Positions 1 to 6,073 of a DNA stretch of 7,074 nt are shown piece by piece. The notes below the pieces were generated by a model, which was not told the origin of the DNA, searched no databases, and saw only the letters and a list, made by a program, of their open reading frames with translations. How positions within the stretch are numbered: position 1 is the stretch's first letter; the number at the start of each line of letters is the position of its first letter. The stretch is from Acidimicrobiales bacterium (lineage in GTDB: Bacteria; Actinomycetota; Acidimicrobiia; Acidimicrobiales; Iamiaceae): positions 1 through 7,074 of the forward strand of contig JAGQSI010000096.1 in NCBI GenBank assembly GCA_020439605.1, written 5' to 3'. A program made the position numbers and the translations under genes.

Positions 1-1833
1 CAATAGTGTCTCGCCTCTGAGCTCTGTGGTTGACCATTCAGGGTCCAGCGAAGGCGTCCTCAACGTCACTGGACCCAGAGCATCGTGAGGTTGCAGATCC
101 CACAACAGAGCAGGGCGCTGCCCGTGCCAGCGAATCCCATAGGACAACTTGCCCCAAGCCGTTGGAGCATCGTGGATCTCGACTCCTCCACCAAACCACA
201 TAGCGGCCATGGTGGGCAGGAGATCCAGCCCGTCGCGACGTTCGGCCACCAACAGGGAACGAACCGCAATCACGACCGCAGCCGACGCAGCCAGATCATG
301 TCCGATCCGGCGACCGTCTCGGCCTGGCCCGGGCCATGTGCCGGTTGACGAAGCTGTGGCCAGAAGTGTTTCGAGTTCCTCGAACGCGCCTGGTTCCCCT
401 GCATCTAGGCGTTCGCCTACAGCAAGAAACTTCTCGTAGGTTTCGACTGGCTCAAAAGCTGGCCCTCCAGAGCCAATCCGCCCAGCCACTTCCTCAACCT
501 GTTGTGCTGCCTGAGGTTGAGCTCCAAGAGCGAGCATCTCAGCCGTTGATCCAAGCGCTCGCGCCGCACGGGCACGCTGAGCAGGCGTAAGACGGCCCTT
601 ACGGTCCGCTCGATCAATGCGTTCTACCGCTGCTGCCACATCGGCCATGACCCACTCCAGAACCCCCGGCACCCGATGCAGACGTTGATGCCACGCCACT
701 GTGGCCAAGAACGTGACATCAGAATCAGTATCAGCACCGAAGACCAGATCCGCCCATCCCACCACCATCGGCCCAACATCATTGGGTCGATCCAACATGT
801 CGAGAGCGGTGAGGATTGTCTCAGTTGCTCCAGCGTCAATAACTGGGGCGTCTACCCCATCACGATGAACTCCGGACCCATCATGGGCCAACCCGAGTTG
901 GCGCACAGCACGGTCGAATGCAACCTCTGCTCGCGGTTCGGGAAGCACGACCCTTGGACCTCGTGCATGTATGGCCCATCCGGAGCCAACCGAGTCGACG
1001 TCGGGGATCACGGTCGGAAACCCGATGGTTTCGTTTGGGTCCATCTCCCCGACAGGCACAAGCACCCGAATCTTCGCCGTATGCGCTAGCGGATAGATGT
1101 AGGCACCCGTGGCTAGTCCATCGGAGCACTTAGCGTCTACAAGCTCAGAGCCCGCCTCTCCAGCCGTGACAACGCCTTTCACATCGCCATCAGCGAGGCT
1201 GCCCGAAGCCATCGTGGCTGGTCTACGAGGAAGAACTACAGCTGGGCGAGAATCCACCCTGATGAGGTGAGCCTCGTCTCGCCCCACCCCGCCAAGGGTC
1301 GGCGAAATCTCAATCTGACCAGCAGCACCTATCGCGTCAGCCACAAATGGACGGACCACAAAAGCCACGGCGCAAGGAACGGGAGTGAGGTTCTCAACCT
1401 CAACCACCACCCATTCGTCACCGACCATGCGCTGTGAACGTATGCCGTAAACCCTCTGAACCACGTCTCCGCCGGGCACTCGCAGACGGGTTTCCACTAC
1501 TGGTGCGTCGTCAATGAGGGTCTGGCGGACCGACGCCTCGACCGAGGGCAAATGCCAGCGGTCATCGGCACCTATCCACCAATCCAGGCTCCATCCAGCA
1601 CCAACAAGTAGACCTGCTGGATCCACAGTTGTTGCAGGGCCCGGGCCAACCGTGCCAACCAAAGTGGTTGACGGCTCCAAAGTCCTGCGGCGTGGCTGAA
1701 GATGCCAAGGAAGAACCCATTGTTGTTCGGTCAATCGGTCGAGCAACGAACTCTTTGGAGAGCTGATCTGTGACCTGTTCGGGCTAGCTGGGGCGGCTAG
1801 CTCGGCCGTTGAAGATTGTCTTTTGCGCAACAT
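1..1833 (-). CDS. Large conserved protein of unknown function, C-terminus cut by window edge
   Basis: I translated this frame by hand: it stays open for 611 codons from the ATG at 1833 to base 1 and has no stop, so the gene continues off the left edge. I cannot name the family. The N-terminus (about residues 1-50) is basic, Ser/Pro-rich and probably disordered, with no signal peptide. Tryptophan-rich GWSLDWWIGADDRWH lies at 80-94. Residues 100-170 look beta-rich, and about 300-530 alanine-rich and probably helical. Near the end, IRWHGQRPALLWDL (567-580) and LDPEWSTTE (about 596-604) resemble, from memory, the ending of a family of large actinobacterial hypothetical proteins, so few residues may be missing. 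The alpha-helical middle and RWHG..PALLW end suggest a glycosidase-like toroid, but I see no catalytic signature. A weak AAGGTG (1836-1841) precedes the ATG. The gene starts 12 bases after the gpsA stop, so the two are probably cotranscribed. Coding status is confident; function is unknown. Confidence 0.85.
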   Translation of the reverse strand, partial: MLRKRQSSTAELAAPASPNRSQISSPKSSLLDRLTEQQWVLPWHLQPRRRTLEPSTTLVGTVGPGPATTVDPAGLLVGAGWSLDWWIGADDRWHLPSVEASVRQTLIDDAPVVETRLRVPGGDVVQRVYGIRSQRMVGDEWVVVEVENLTPVPCAVAFVVRPFVADAIGAAGQIEISPTLGGVGRDEAHLIRVDSRPAVVLPRRPATMASGSLADGDVKGVVTAGEAGSELVDAKCSDGLATGAYIYPLAHTAKIRVLVPVGEMDPNETIGFPTVIPDVDSVGSGWAIHARGPRVVLPEPRAEVAFDRAVRQLGLAHDGSGVHRDGVDAPVIDAGATETILTALDMLDRPNDVGPMVVGWADLVFGADTDSDVTFLATVAWHQRLHRVPGVLEWVMADVAAAVERIDRADRKGRLTPAQRARAARALGSTAEMLALGAQPQAAQQVEEVAGRIGSGGPAFEPVETYEKFLAVGERLDAGEPGAFEELETLLATASSTGTWPGPGRDGRRIGHDLAASAAVVIAVRSLLVAERRDGLDLLPTMAAMWFGGGVEIHDAPTAWGKLSYGIRWHGQRPALLWDLQPHDALGPVTLRTPSLDPEWSTTELRGETLL

Positions 1834-1845
1834 GGCACCTTCGGT

Positions 1846-2859
1846 TTATCTGGCCGGAGCAATGCCGTCCATCTCGCGGCCTGATCCTCTACGCAAGAGA
1901 CCAGCGTACGCCTCAGCAGCCGAGCGACCCTCATGGCAGCACCCATAAACCTCTGAGGCGATCGGCATGTCGAGTCCCAACTCGTTCGCCAACTCCATCA
2001 CCACCTTCGAGGTCTTCACTCCCTCAGCCACCATGTTCATCGAAGCAATGATCTCATCGATTGTGTTTCCCTCACCCAGAAGTTGACCCACATGGCGGTT
2101 ACGACTCTGGGGACTAATGCAGGTAGCAACGAGGTCACCCATGCCGGCCAAGCCTGAAAAGGTGAGCGGCTCGCCTCCAAGCGCAACTCCCATACGAGTC
2201 ACCTCTGAGAGCCCGCGAGTAATTACAGCGGCGCGGGTGTTGTCACCAGCCCCAACCCCGTCAGCCATGCCAGATGCTATGGCGATCACATTCTTCAACA
2301 CTCCGCCCAACTCGCAGCCGATGATGTCCTCATTCGTGTAAACCCGAAACAGCTCCGCCTGGAAGATCTTCTGAACAGCTTGAGAGATGTTGTGATCGTC
2401 CATGGCAACCACGCTCGCTGCGGCATGCCCAGCAAGAATCTCCTTGGCAAGGTTGGGACCGGTGAGAATTCCGACCGGATGACCGGGAAGGACCTCCTCC
2501 ACCAACTGGCTCATCCGTAGTCTCGTTCCGAGTTCGAGTCCCTTGGACAATGAGATAACCGGCACCCACGGCCGAAGGTAGGGCTTCACGGCCTCCAAAG
2601 AACTTCTGAAGCCCTGTGACGGAACACCCATCACCAGTAGGTCAGCATCTCTCACAGCGCGCTCAAGGTCTGCGGTTGCTCGCAGTTGAGTAGGCAGTTT
2701 GTACCCCGCTAGATAGTCCCCATTCTCATGTTCCTGGTCGATCTGTTCCGCAAGCGCGCTACGCCTGGACCACAGCATCGTCGGAGCATTCTGGGCAGCC
2801 AACGCCGCCACCGTCGTACCCCATGAACCTGCACCGATTACCGAGACCCGAATGTCCAT
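1846..2859 (-). CDS. gpsA: NAD(P)H-dependent glycerol-3-phosphate dehydrogenase
   Basis: This 337-residue cytosolic enzyme reduces dihydroxyacetone phosphate to sn-glycerol-3-phosphate, the backbone precursor of phospholipids. The length is normal for the family. The N-terminal Rossmann fold has the dinucleotide loop GAGSWG at residues 9-14. SLSKGLE (103-109) and GPNLAKE (134-140) follow. The C-terminal helical domain carries the presumed catalytic lysine K189 in GGVLKNVIAIA and the family signature GLAGMGDLVATC (236-247) followed by SRNRHVG (252-258). All expected motifs are present, so the gene looks intact. The start is ATG at 2859, placing the Rossmann strand directly at the N-terminus. 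No Shine-Dalgarno precedes it, but a TACGCT -10-like box ends 6 bases upstream, which suggests a leaderless mRNA. It is divergent from cofC across 40 bases and is followed after 12 bases by the large unknown gene. Confidence 0.97.
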   Translation of the reverse strand: MDIRVSVIGAGSWGTTVAALAAQNAPTMLWSRRSALAEQIDQEHENGDYLAGYKLPTQLRATADLERAVRDADLLVMGVPSQGFRSSLEAVKPYLRPWVPVISLSKGLELGTRLRMSQLVEEVLPGHPVGILTGPNLAKEILAGHAAASVVAMDDHNISQAVQKIFQAELFRVYTNEDIIGCELGGVLKNVIAIASGMADGVGAGDNTRAAVITRGLSEVTRMGVALGGEPLTFSGLAGMGDLVATCISPQSRNRHVGQLLGEGNTIDEIIASMNMVAEGVKTSKVVMELANELGLDMPIASEVYGCCHEGRSAAEAYAGLLRRGSGREMDGIAPAR

Positions 2860-2865
2860 CGCCGC

Positions 2866-2871
2866 AGCGTA
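2866..2871 (-). promoter_or_regulatory. Putative -10 box (TACGCT) for leaderless gpsA mRNA
   Basis: On the minus strand TACGCT fits the actinobacterial TANNNT -10 pattern and ends 6 bases before the gpsA ATG. Transcription would therefore begin at or next to the start codon. No Shine-Dalgarno is visible between it and the ATG. I see no convincing -35, which is common for such promoters. Inferred from sequence only. Confidence 0.45.
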
Positions 2872-2886
2872 GATCCAACTAGGCGT

Positions 2887-2892
2887 TAGCGT
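2887..2892 (+). promoter_or_regulatory. Putative -10 box (TAGCGT) for leaderless cofC mRNA
   Basis: TAGCGT fits TANNNT and ends 7 bases before the only possible cofC start, GTG at 2900 (an in-frame TAG lies at 2870-2872 with no other start between). There is no Shine-Dalgarno. It stands back to back with the gpsA -10 box, and the two share AGCGT on the plus strand (2866-2870 and 2888-2892). No clear -35 is visible. Confidence 0.45.
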
Positions 2893-2899
2893 TCATGAA

Positions 2900-3484
2900 G
2901 TGAACGTATCTGTCGTCATTCCTGTCAAAGCGTTCACTGCCGCGAAACTACGGCTCTCCCCTGCCTTGACCCCCCGTCAACGCGAAGCTCTTGCAAAACA
3001 CATGGCGCAGAACGTTGTTGACGCAGCTGGGCCTCTTCCGGTTGTCATTGTCTGCGACGACGCTGCTGTAAGGACCTGGGCCAGCCAGCAAGACCTAACC
3101 GTTTGTTGGTCGCCGGGGCTTGGACTCGACGGTGCGGTAGAAGCTGGCGTTGCTCTCGCCGAATCAAATGGTGCAGAACGCATCATCGTCGCCCACTCCG
3201 ATCTCCCGTTAGCCGCCAACTTCGAGCACCTGTTGTCCATAGATGGCGTAGTGATAGTGCCTGACCGTCGACTAGACGGCACCAATGTCATCGTGATCCC
3301 GCCGTCGCAGGGCTTCCGTTTCGCCTATGGTCCCGGATCGTTCGGCCGCCACCACCAAGAAGCAATCCGCCTCGGCCTAGAAGTTTCTGTGCTCAACGAT
3401 GAACATCTCAACTGGGATGTCGATATTCCTGATGACCTACACCTCCCGGGTGGCCGGTCGCTGCTTGAGGAGGTTCGGAATTGA
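2900..3484 (+). CDS. cofC: 2-phospho-L-lactate/phosphoenolpyruvate guanylyltransferase (CofC/FbiD), coenzyme F420 biosynthesis
   Basis: This 194-residue cytosolic nucleotidyltransferase activates a three-carbon phosphate (2-phospholactate in archaea; phosphoenolpyruvate for mycobacterial FbiD) with GTP, giving the donor used by CofD/FbiA to build F420. The fold is GT-A-like. VIPVKAF with AAKLRL (residues 5-19) is the nucleotide-binding N-terminus, and LTPRQREALAKHM (23-35) is the typical following helix. HSDLPL (99-104) supplies the metal-binding aspartate D101. DGTNVIVI (126-133), FAYGPGSFGRHHQEA (141-155) and DVDIPDDL (173-180) are further CofC hallmarks. The length is close to that usual for the family. 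GTG at 2900 is the only in-frame start after the preceding stop. The stop TGA overlaps the TTG start of the PIG-L gene, so the two are one transcription unit. Divergence from gpsA matches Rv2983/Rv2982c in M. tuberculosis. The other F420 genes (cofD/fbiA, fbiB, fbiC) are not in this window. Confidence 0.92.
   Translation: MNVSVVIPVKAFTAAKLRLSPALTPRQREALAKHMAQNVVDAAGPLPVVIVCDDAAVRTWASQQDLTVCWSPGLGLDGAVEAGVALAESNGAERIIVAHSDLPLAANFEHLLSIDGVVIVPDRRLDGTNVIVIPPSQGFRFAYGPGSFGRHHQEAIRLGLEVSVLNDEHLNWDVDIPDDLHLPGGRSLLEEVRN
3467..3473 (+). promoter_or_regulatory. Strong ribosome binding site (GAGGAGG) fixing a TTG start
   Basis: GAGGAGG lies inside the cofC 3' end, 7 bases before TTG at 3481. It supports TTG as the true deacetylase start and implies coupling to the terminating cofC ribosomes (stop TGA at 3482-3484). 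Confidence 0.8.
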
Positions 3485-4242
3485 CTCACCTGCTGACGGG
3501 ACCATCTGGCCCGCCGCTCGATGTCCCAGCGCGTGCGCTTGCTATCGGCGCACATCCAGATGACATCGAGTTTGGAGCAGGCGCCACACTCGCAAGATGG
3601 GCCGAACAAGGCTGCGAGGTGTCACTTCTCATCTGCACCGACGGATCCAAGGGAACCTGGAACCCAGAGGCCGACATCGAAGCTCTTATCTCAACGAGGG
3701 CAGATGAGGCTCGAGCCGCAGCCAAAGAGCTCGGAGCAACCGGCGAGGTGGTTCTTCTCGGACGGGTTGATGGAGAACTAGAAAACGACCGTCAAACCCG
3801 CTCGGAGATAGCGAAATGGATCCGGCTTCTACGGCCAACCGTCCTGCTCGGCCACGATCCCTGGCAGCGCTATCGCCTCCACCCTGATCACCGCGCTGCA
3901 GGGTTTCTCACCACGGATTCACTTGTCGCTGCACGCGACCCACACTTCTTTCCGGAACACGACCTCGAACATCACAGACCAGAAGCGTTGCTGTTGTTTG
4001 AGGCCGACGAACCAGACCATGGGGAACCAGCCGAGGAACGTCATCTCATGGCTCGTATCGCTGCGCTAGAGGCTCATCAGTCTCAATATGAGTCCACAAT
4101 GTTCATCACAGAAGACCCTGAGACAGCCGAGAAGGAACGTGAACGCTTCCACCGCTCCCAACGTGGGGTACTTCAGCGTGGTGGCTCCTGGGCGGGAATT
4201 GCGCTCGCTGAGGCGTTCAGGTTCATGCCAACCGACCGGTAG
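3481..4242 (+). CDS. PIG-L/LmbE-family zinc deacetylase
   Basis: This 253-residue cytosolic protein belongs to the family that removes N-acetyl groups from GlcNAc-type sugar conjugates, as in MshB and Mca of mycothiol metabolism and BshB of bacillithiol. AHPDDIE is at residues 24-30. By family analogy H25 and D28 bind zinc, D27 is the general base, and H137 in LHPDHRAAG (133-141) is the third ligand. TDGSKGTW (53-60), RADEARAAAKELGA (73-86) and LLGHDPW (122-128) are also typical. All metal ligands are present, so it should be active. It is somewhat shorter than MshB/Mca (near 300 residues), and the substrate cannot be read from sequence. Start TTG at 3481 is set by the strong GAGGAGG and overlaps the cofC stop by 4 bases. 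It ends about 25 bases before a strong terminator hairpin, so it closes the cofC operon. Mycothiol maturation is one candidate role; pairing with an F420 gene is suggestive only. Confidence 0.92.
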   Translation: MTHLLTGPSGPPLDVPARALAIGAHPDDIEFGAGATLARWAEQGCEVSLLICTDGSKGTWNPEADIEALISTRADEARAAAKELGATGEVVLLGRVDGELENDRQTRSEIAKWIRLLRPTVLLGHDPWQRYRLHPDHRAAGFLTTDSLVAARDPHFFPEHDLEHHRPEALLLFEADEPDHGEPAEERHLMARIAALEAHQSQYESTMFITEDPETAEKERERFHRSQRGVLQRGGSWAGIALAEAFRFMPTDR

Positions 4243-4265
4243 GCCAACCAGTACCGGAAAATGTC

Positions 4266-4297
4266 AGAAGGGGGAGAGCCGAAGCCCTCCCCCTTCT
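4266..4297. terminator. Bidirectional intrinsic terminator between convergent deacetylase and HU genes
   Basis: AGAAGGGGGAG (4266-4276) pairs perfectly with CTCCCCCTTCT (4287-4297), giving an 11-bp stem. After an A/C mismatch, two more pairs (GC with GC) close a 4-base loop. Read on the minus strand the apex is C-TTCG-G, the very stable UUCG tetraloop. T-rich tracts are short on both sides (TTCT on plus, TTCT then CATTTT on minus). It lies 24 bases after the deacetylase stop and 24 bases after the HU stop on the opposite strand, so it likely serves both. Confidence 0.85.
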
Positions 4298-4320
4298 TCT
4301 AAGCGTTACAACAGGTGTAG

Positions 4321-4632
4321 TTACTTAGCCAGCTTGGGAGCTGGAATTTCCTTGTTGACGGTCTTCTTGAAGGTGGCGCCAGCTCCAACCTTGGGAGCTT
4401 TCTTGGCCTTGACCTTGACGGTCTCGCCTGTGCGTGGGTTACGAGCGGTGGTGGCAGCCTTGGCAACCTGCTCGAAGCTCACGAATCCGGTCAGGGTGAT
4501 CTTGTCGCCCTTGGTCACGCTAGCGAGAACGACTTCTTCGAAGGCCTTCAGAAAGTTCGCTGCGCTGGTCTTGTCAGTTTCGGCCTGCTTGGCGATTAGC
4601 TCTACGAGCTCGGCCTTGGTGATGTTGGCCAC
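4321..4632 (-). CDS. HU-family histone-like DNA-binding protein
   Basis: This 103-residue nucleoid protein dimerises, bends DNA and compacts the chromosome. Helices are at about residues 4-40 (NITKAELVELIAKQAETD onward). KGDKITLTGFVSFEQVAK (41-58) is the beta saddle, RNPRTGE (64-70) is the conserved DNA-intercalating arm tip with its proline, and ATFKKTVN (86-93) is the C-terminal helix. The core matches the roughly 90-residue HU standard with a short Ala/Pro/Lys end (KEIPAPKLAK). It has no long lysine-rich PAKK tail of the mycobacterial HupB type. The start is GTG at 4632: AGGAGG (4639-4644) sits 6 bases upstream and MANITKAELV is the normal HU beginning. The frame is open further upstream to 4752, but those residues are not HU-like and would bury the ribosome site. 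It converges on the cofC/PIG-L operon. Whether it is the main HU or one of several cannot be seen here. Confidence 0.95.
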   Translation of the reverse strand: MANITKAELVELIAKQAETDKTSAANFLKAFEEVVLASVTKGDKITLTGFVSFEQVAKAATTARNPRTGETVKVKAKKAPKVGAGATFKKTVNKEIPAPKLAK

Positions 4633-4638
4633 GGCCAA

Positions 4639-4644
4639 CCTCCT
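4639..4644 (-). promoter_or_regulatory. Ribosome binding site (AGGAGG) that fixes the HU GTG start
   Basis: On the minus strand a full AGGAGG lies 6 bases before GTG at 4632, as expected for a highly expressed protein. It rules out the longer reading that would begin at 4752. Confidence 0.85.
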
Positions 4645-4750
4645 GGTTTCTGTTCGGGTATTGCGCCCAGCACCGTATATGCACGGGGCGATAACGCCAG
4701 TATCGTCAAGTCTCACAACGTTTTCGCGGATACCCCTACCATCGGGGTTC
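4645..4750. promoter_or_regulatory. Divergent promoter region between HU and the 74-residue protein
   Basis: This region contains no gene and must hold the HU promoter and 5' leader. Minus-strand candidates are TTGACG (4709-4704) and CATATA (4681-4676), but they are 22 bases apart, too far for a standard pair, so the promoter is not assigned. GGCGATAACGCC (4687-4698) is an imperfect palindrome (GGCG/CGCC arms) in the middle and could be an operator. On the plus strand TACCAT (4737-4742) fits TANNNT and ends 8 bases before the ATG at 4751, which has no clear Shine-Dalgarno, so that gene may be leaderless. Confidence 0.4.
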
Positions 4751-4975
4751 ATGCTCGAAGACGGAACCTACGATGTGATCATCGTCGATGCCTCAACCGA
4801 CCCCGAACAAGGCGAGGTCCTGCACCTCGAATTGACGGTTCTAGCCGGGGTGCACAAGGGCGAGGTTGTACCCATCCAGGCGTCGGGAACGGGCCTAGAA
4901 GACTTTGAAGCGCTCGGCTGTCCAGGCACCCTTGAAGTCTTAGGTGGGGTGCCTTCTTTAACGATCGAGAGCTAG
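4751..4975 (+). CDS. Small acidic conserved-looking protein of unknown function (74 residues)
   Basis: The protein begins MLEDGTYDVIIVDAS and ends with TLEVLGGVPSLTIES before TAG at 4973-4975. It is acidic and looks all-beta: strands at about residues 6-13, 22-32 (VLHLELTVLAG), 36-43 (KGEVVPIQ) and 59-73. The pattern 'GTYDVIVVDA...LELTVLAG.HKGEVV' resembles, from memory, short hypothetical proteins of other actinomycetes and the OB-like start of some DUF669-type proteins. I cannot assign a function. The same frame is open from 4088 but there it overlaps the deacetylase and HU genes, so the real gene is this 3' part. Start: ATG at 4751, no obvious Shine-Dalgarno, with a TANNNT box 8 bases upstream. 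It is divergent from HU and converges with the DUF222-HNH gene. Coding is likely from the protein-like composition, but homology was not searched. Confidence 0.7.
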   Translation: MLEDGTYDVIIVDASTDPEQGEVLHLELTVLAGVHKGEVVPIQASGTGLEDFEALGCPGTLEVLGGVPSLTIES

Positions 4976-4979
4976 GCCG

Positions 4980-5001
4980 TGTAGGCAGACCCTGTAGGCA
5001 G
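4980..5001 (+). repeat. Two direct copies of TGTAGGCAG, 13 bases apart
   Basis: TGTAGGCAG occurs at 4980-4988 and 4993-5001 in the 36-base gap between the 74-residue protein gene and the stop of the convergent DUF222-HNH gene. I see no terminator hairpin in the gap. The repeat could be chance, slippage, or the edge of the inserted gene. Confidence 0.6.
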
Positions 5002-5011
5002 GTGACATGGA

Positions 5012-6067
5012 TCAGCGAGCAGCCTTGGATTTGGCTCGATTATGTGGATCGCATAGGCGCTGAAGGTTCTCGAGCACCGTATCGCCGCCTTGTGCATAGG
5101 GATTTATGTGGTCATATTCGAGGAAGTCCCTTGCGTTGCAACCAGGATGATGACACTGCGGATACTTCTCGTCTACTACGCGTTTTTGACGCCTGGTTGG
5201 GCTCCGACGACGTGGACTGGCATCGATTGGGTTCCTCTTGTTGTCATGGATGAGCAAGGAGACGAACGCGTCGGAGAGGAACTCCCCTAGAGCATGGTCA
5301 GATATCGGGGTGCCGTCGTTCAAACGATTCCCTTCTTCTGTTACATGCACTACCACCTCTGCGCAGACCCCTCCGCCATGGGTCATCGTGTGGGCAAGCG
5401 AGTCGGCTCTTTGTTGGGCCAGCGTCGCGCCCGCGGGCGCGTTCATGGCCTTTGTCCCAGAATCAATCACTGCGCAAACGGCTCCTCCCACTGCCGGAGT
5501 GAGTCGCGCTGTGATGACGATCATGCCGTCTGGCTCAGTACGCCACCTGACCCCTCTGGCTTTCGACTGGCGTTTACGAGCTTCGTCTTCTGATTCGTGA
5601 CGGTTCAGCCACGTAGCAATCGCGGTTGTCAAGAGATCGGCGGGCGTGGTTATCGCAATGTGGATGAGATCATCGACGTTCTCAGCACTGAGCGAAGCCA
5701 CGAGTACACGAGCTTTCGCATAGGAAATTTCTCCCTGAGCCATCGCCACATCTAACTGCGGATAGGTCTGCATGGCTCTTGCTACCCGAACCTGCGAACG
5801 GGCGGAAGACATCTCAATGTCGCATCGCTGAGATAGCCACGCGGCACAACTGAGAGCTCCTGTTCTGGCCCATTTCCCATTTGCATCCAACTCCCCCACC
5901 AGAACCAGCAGCTCGTAGGTATTGGCGTTGAGCCGTCTGGTCAGTCCAACTATCTCCGATTCCAACTGTTCGACTGGCATACCAGTAAGTGCCGACCGCT
6001 CCCGTGGGCGCGCTCGGTCGCCAGTAGAACCACCGTCATGTGAAGCGCCAACATCTTGTGTCTTCAT
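5012..6067 (-). CDS. DUF222-HNH endonuclease-like protein (13E12 repeat family)
   Basis: From the ATG this protein has 351 residues. The N-terminal DUF222 part shows VEQLESEIVGLTRRLNAN, LVLVGELDANGKW..TGALSCAAWL, and ARSQVRVARAM...LDVAMAQGEISYAKARVL, all typical. The C-terminal HNH zinc-finger nuclease has C305 and C310 (CHHPGC), the catalytic YDH (H320), N334 (ENLQRLC) and C339..HNRAK (H342), so the metal and catalytic positions are intact. Families of this type are abundant and repeated in actinomycete genomes; REP13E12 copies in M. tuberculosis are prophage integration sites. The biological role is not established. It is rather short for the family (often 400-500). Start choice: ATG at 6067 has AAAGGGA about 9 bases upstream; the frame also allows TTG at 6112, which lies inside a tandem repeat and lacks a ribosome site. 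It sits downstream of the UPF0016 gene on the same strand and looks like the accessory insertion here. Confidence 0.9.
   Translation of the reverse strand: MKTQDVGASHDGGSTGDRARPRERSALTGMPVEQLESEIVGLTRRLNANTYELLVLVGELDANGKWARTGALSCAAWLSQRCDIEMSSARSQVRVARAMQTYPQLDVAMAQGEISYAKARVLVASLSAENVDDLIHIAITTPADLLTTAIATWLNRHESEDEARKRQSKARGVRWRTEPDGMIVITARLTPAVGGAVCAVIDSGTKAMNAPAGATLAQQRADSLAHTMTHGGGVCAEVVVHVTEEGNRLNDGTPISDHALGEFLSDAFVSLLIHDNKRNPIDASPRRRSPTRRQKRVVDEKYPQCHHPGCNARDFLEYDHINPYAQGGDTVLENLQRLCDPHNRAKSKAAR
5426..5441. repeat. 16-bp perfect palindrome CGCGCCCGCGGGCGCG, copy inside the DUF222-HNH gene
   Basis: This self-complementary 16-mer encodes part of the Ala-Pro-Ala-Gly-Ala stretch in the DUF222-HNH protein. 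The identical 16-mer recurs at 6183-6198, 757 bases away and upstream of the same gene. Flanking bases differ (gt...tt here, aa...aa there). Confidence 0.85.
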
Positions 6068-6073
6068 CAGATC

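Noticed and set aside
676..1089. Plus-strand 137-codon frame in the first 1.8 kb
   Set aside because: The minus strand is open across the whole stretch with better protein character; this frame is Cys/His/Arg-rich shadow sequence.
4633..4752. N-terminal extension of HU by 40 residues
   Set aside because: The AGGAGG at 4639-4644 and the standard HU N-terminus at GTG 4632 show that the extension is leader sequence.
4088..4975. A 295-codon plus-strand open frame
   Set aside because: Most of it overlaps the deacetylase and HU genes in other frames and its translation is low-complexity; only the last 74 codons look like a protein and are annotated separately.
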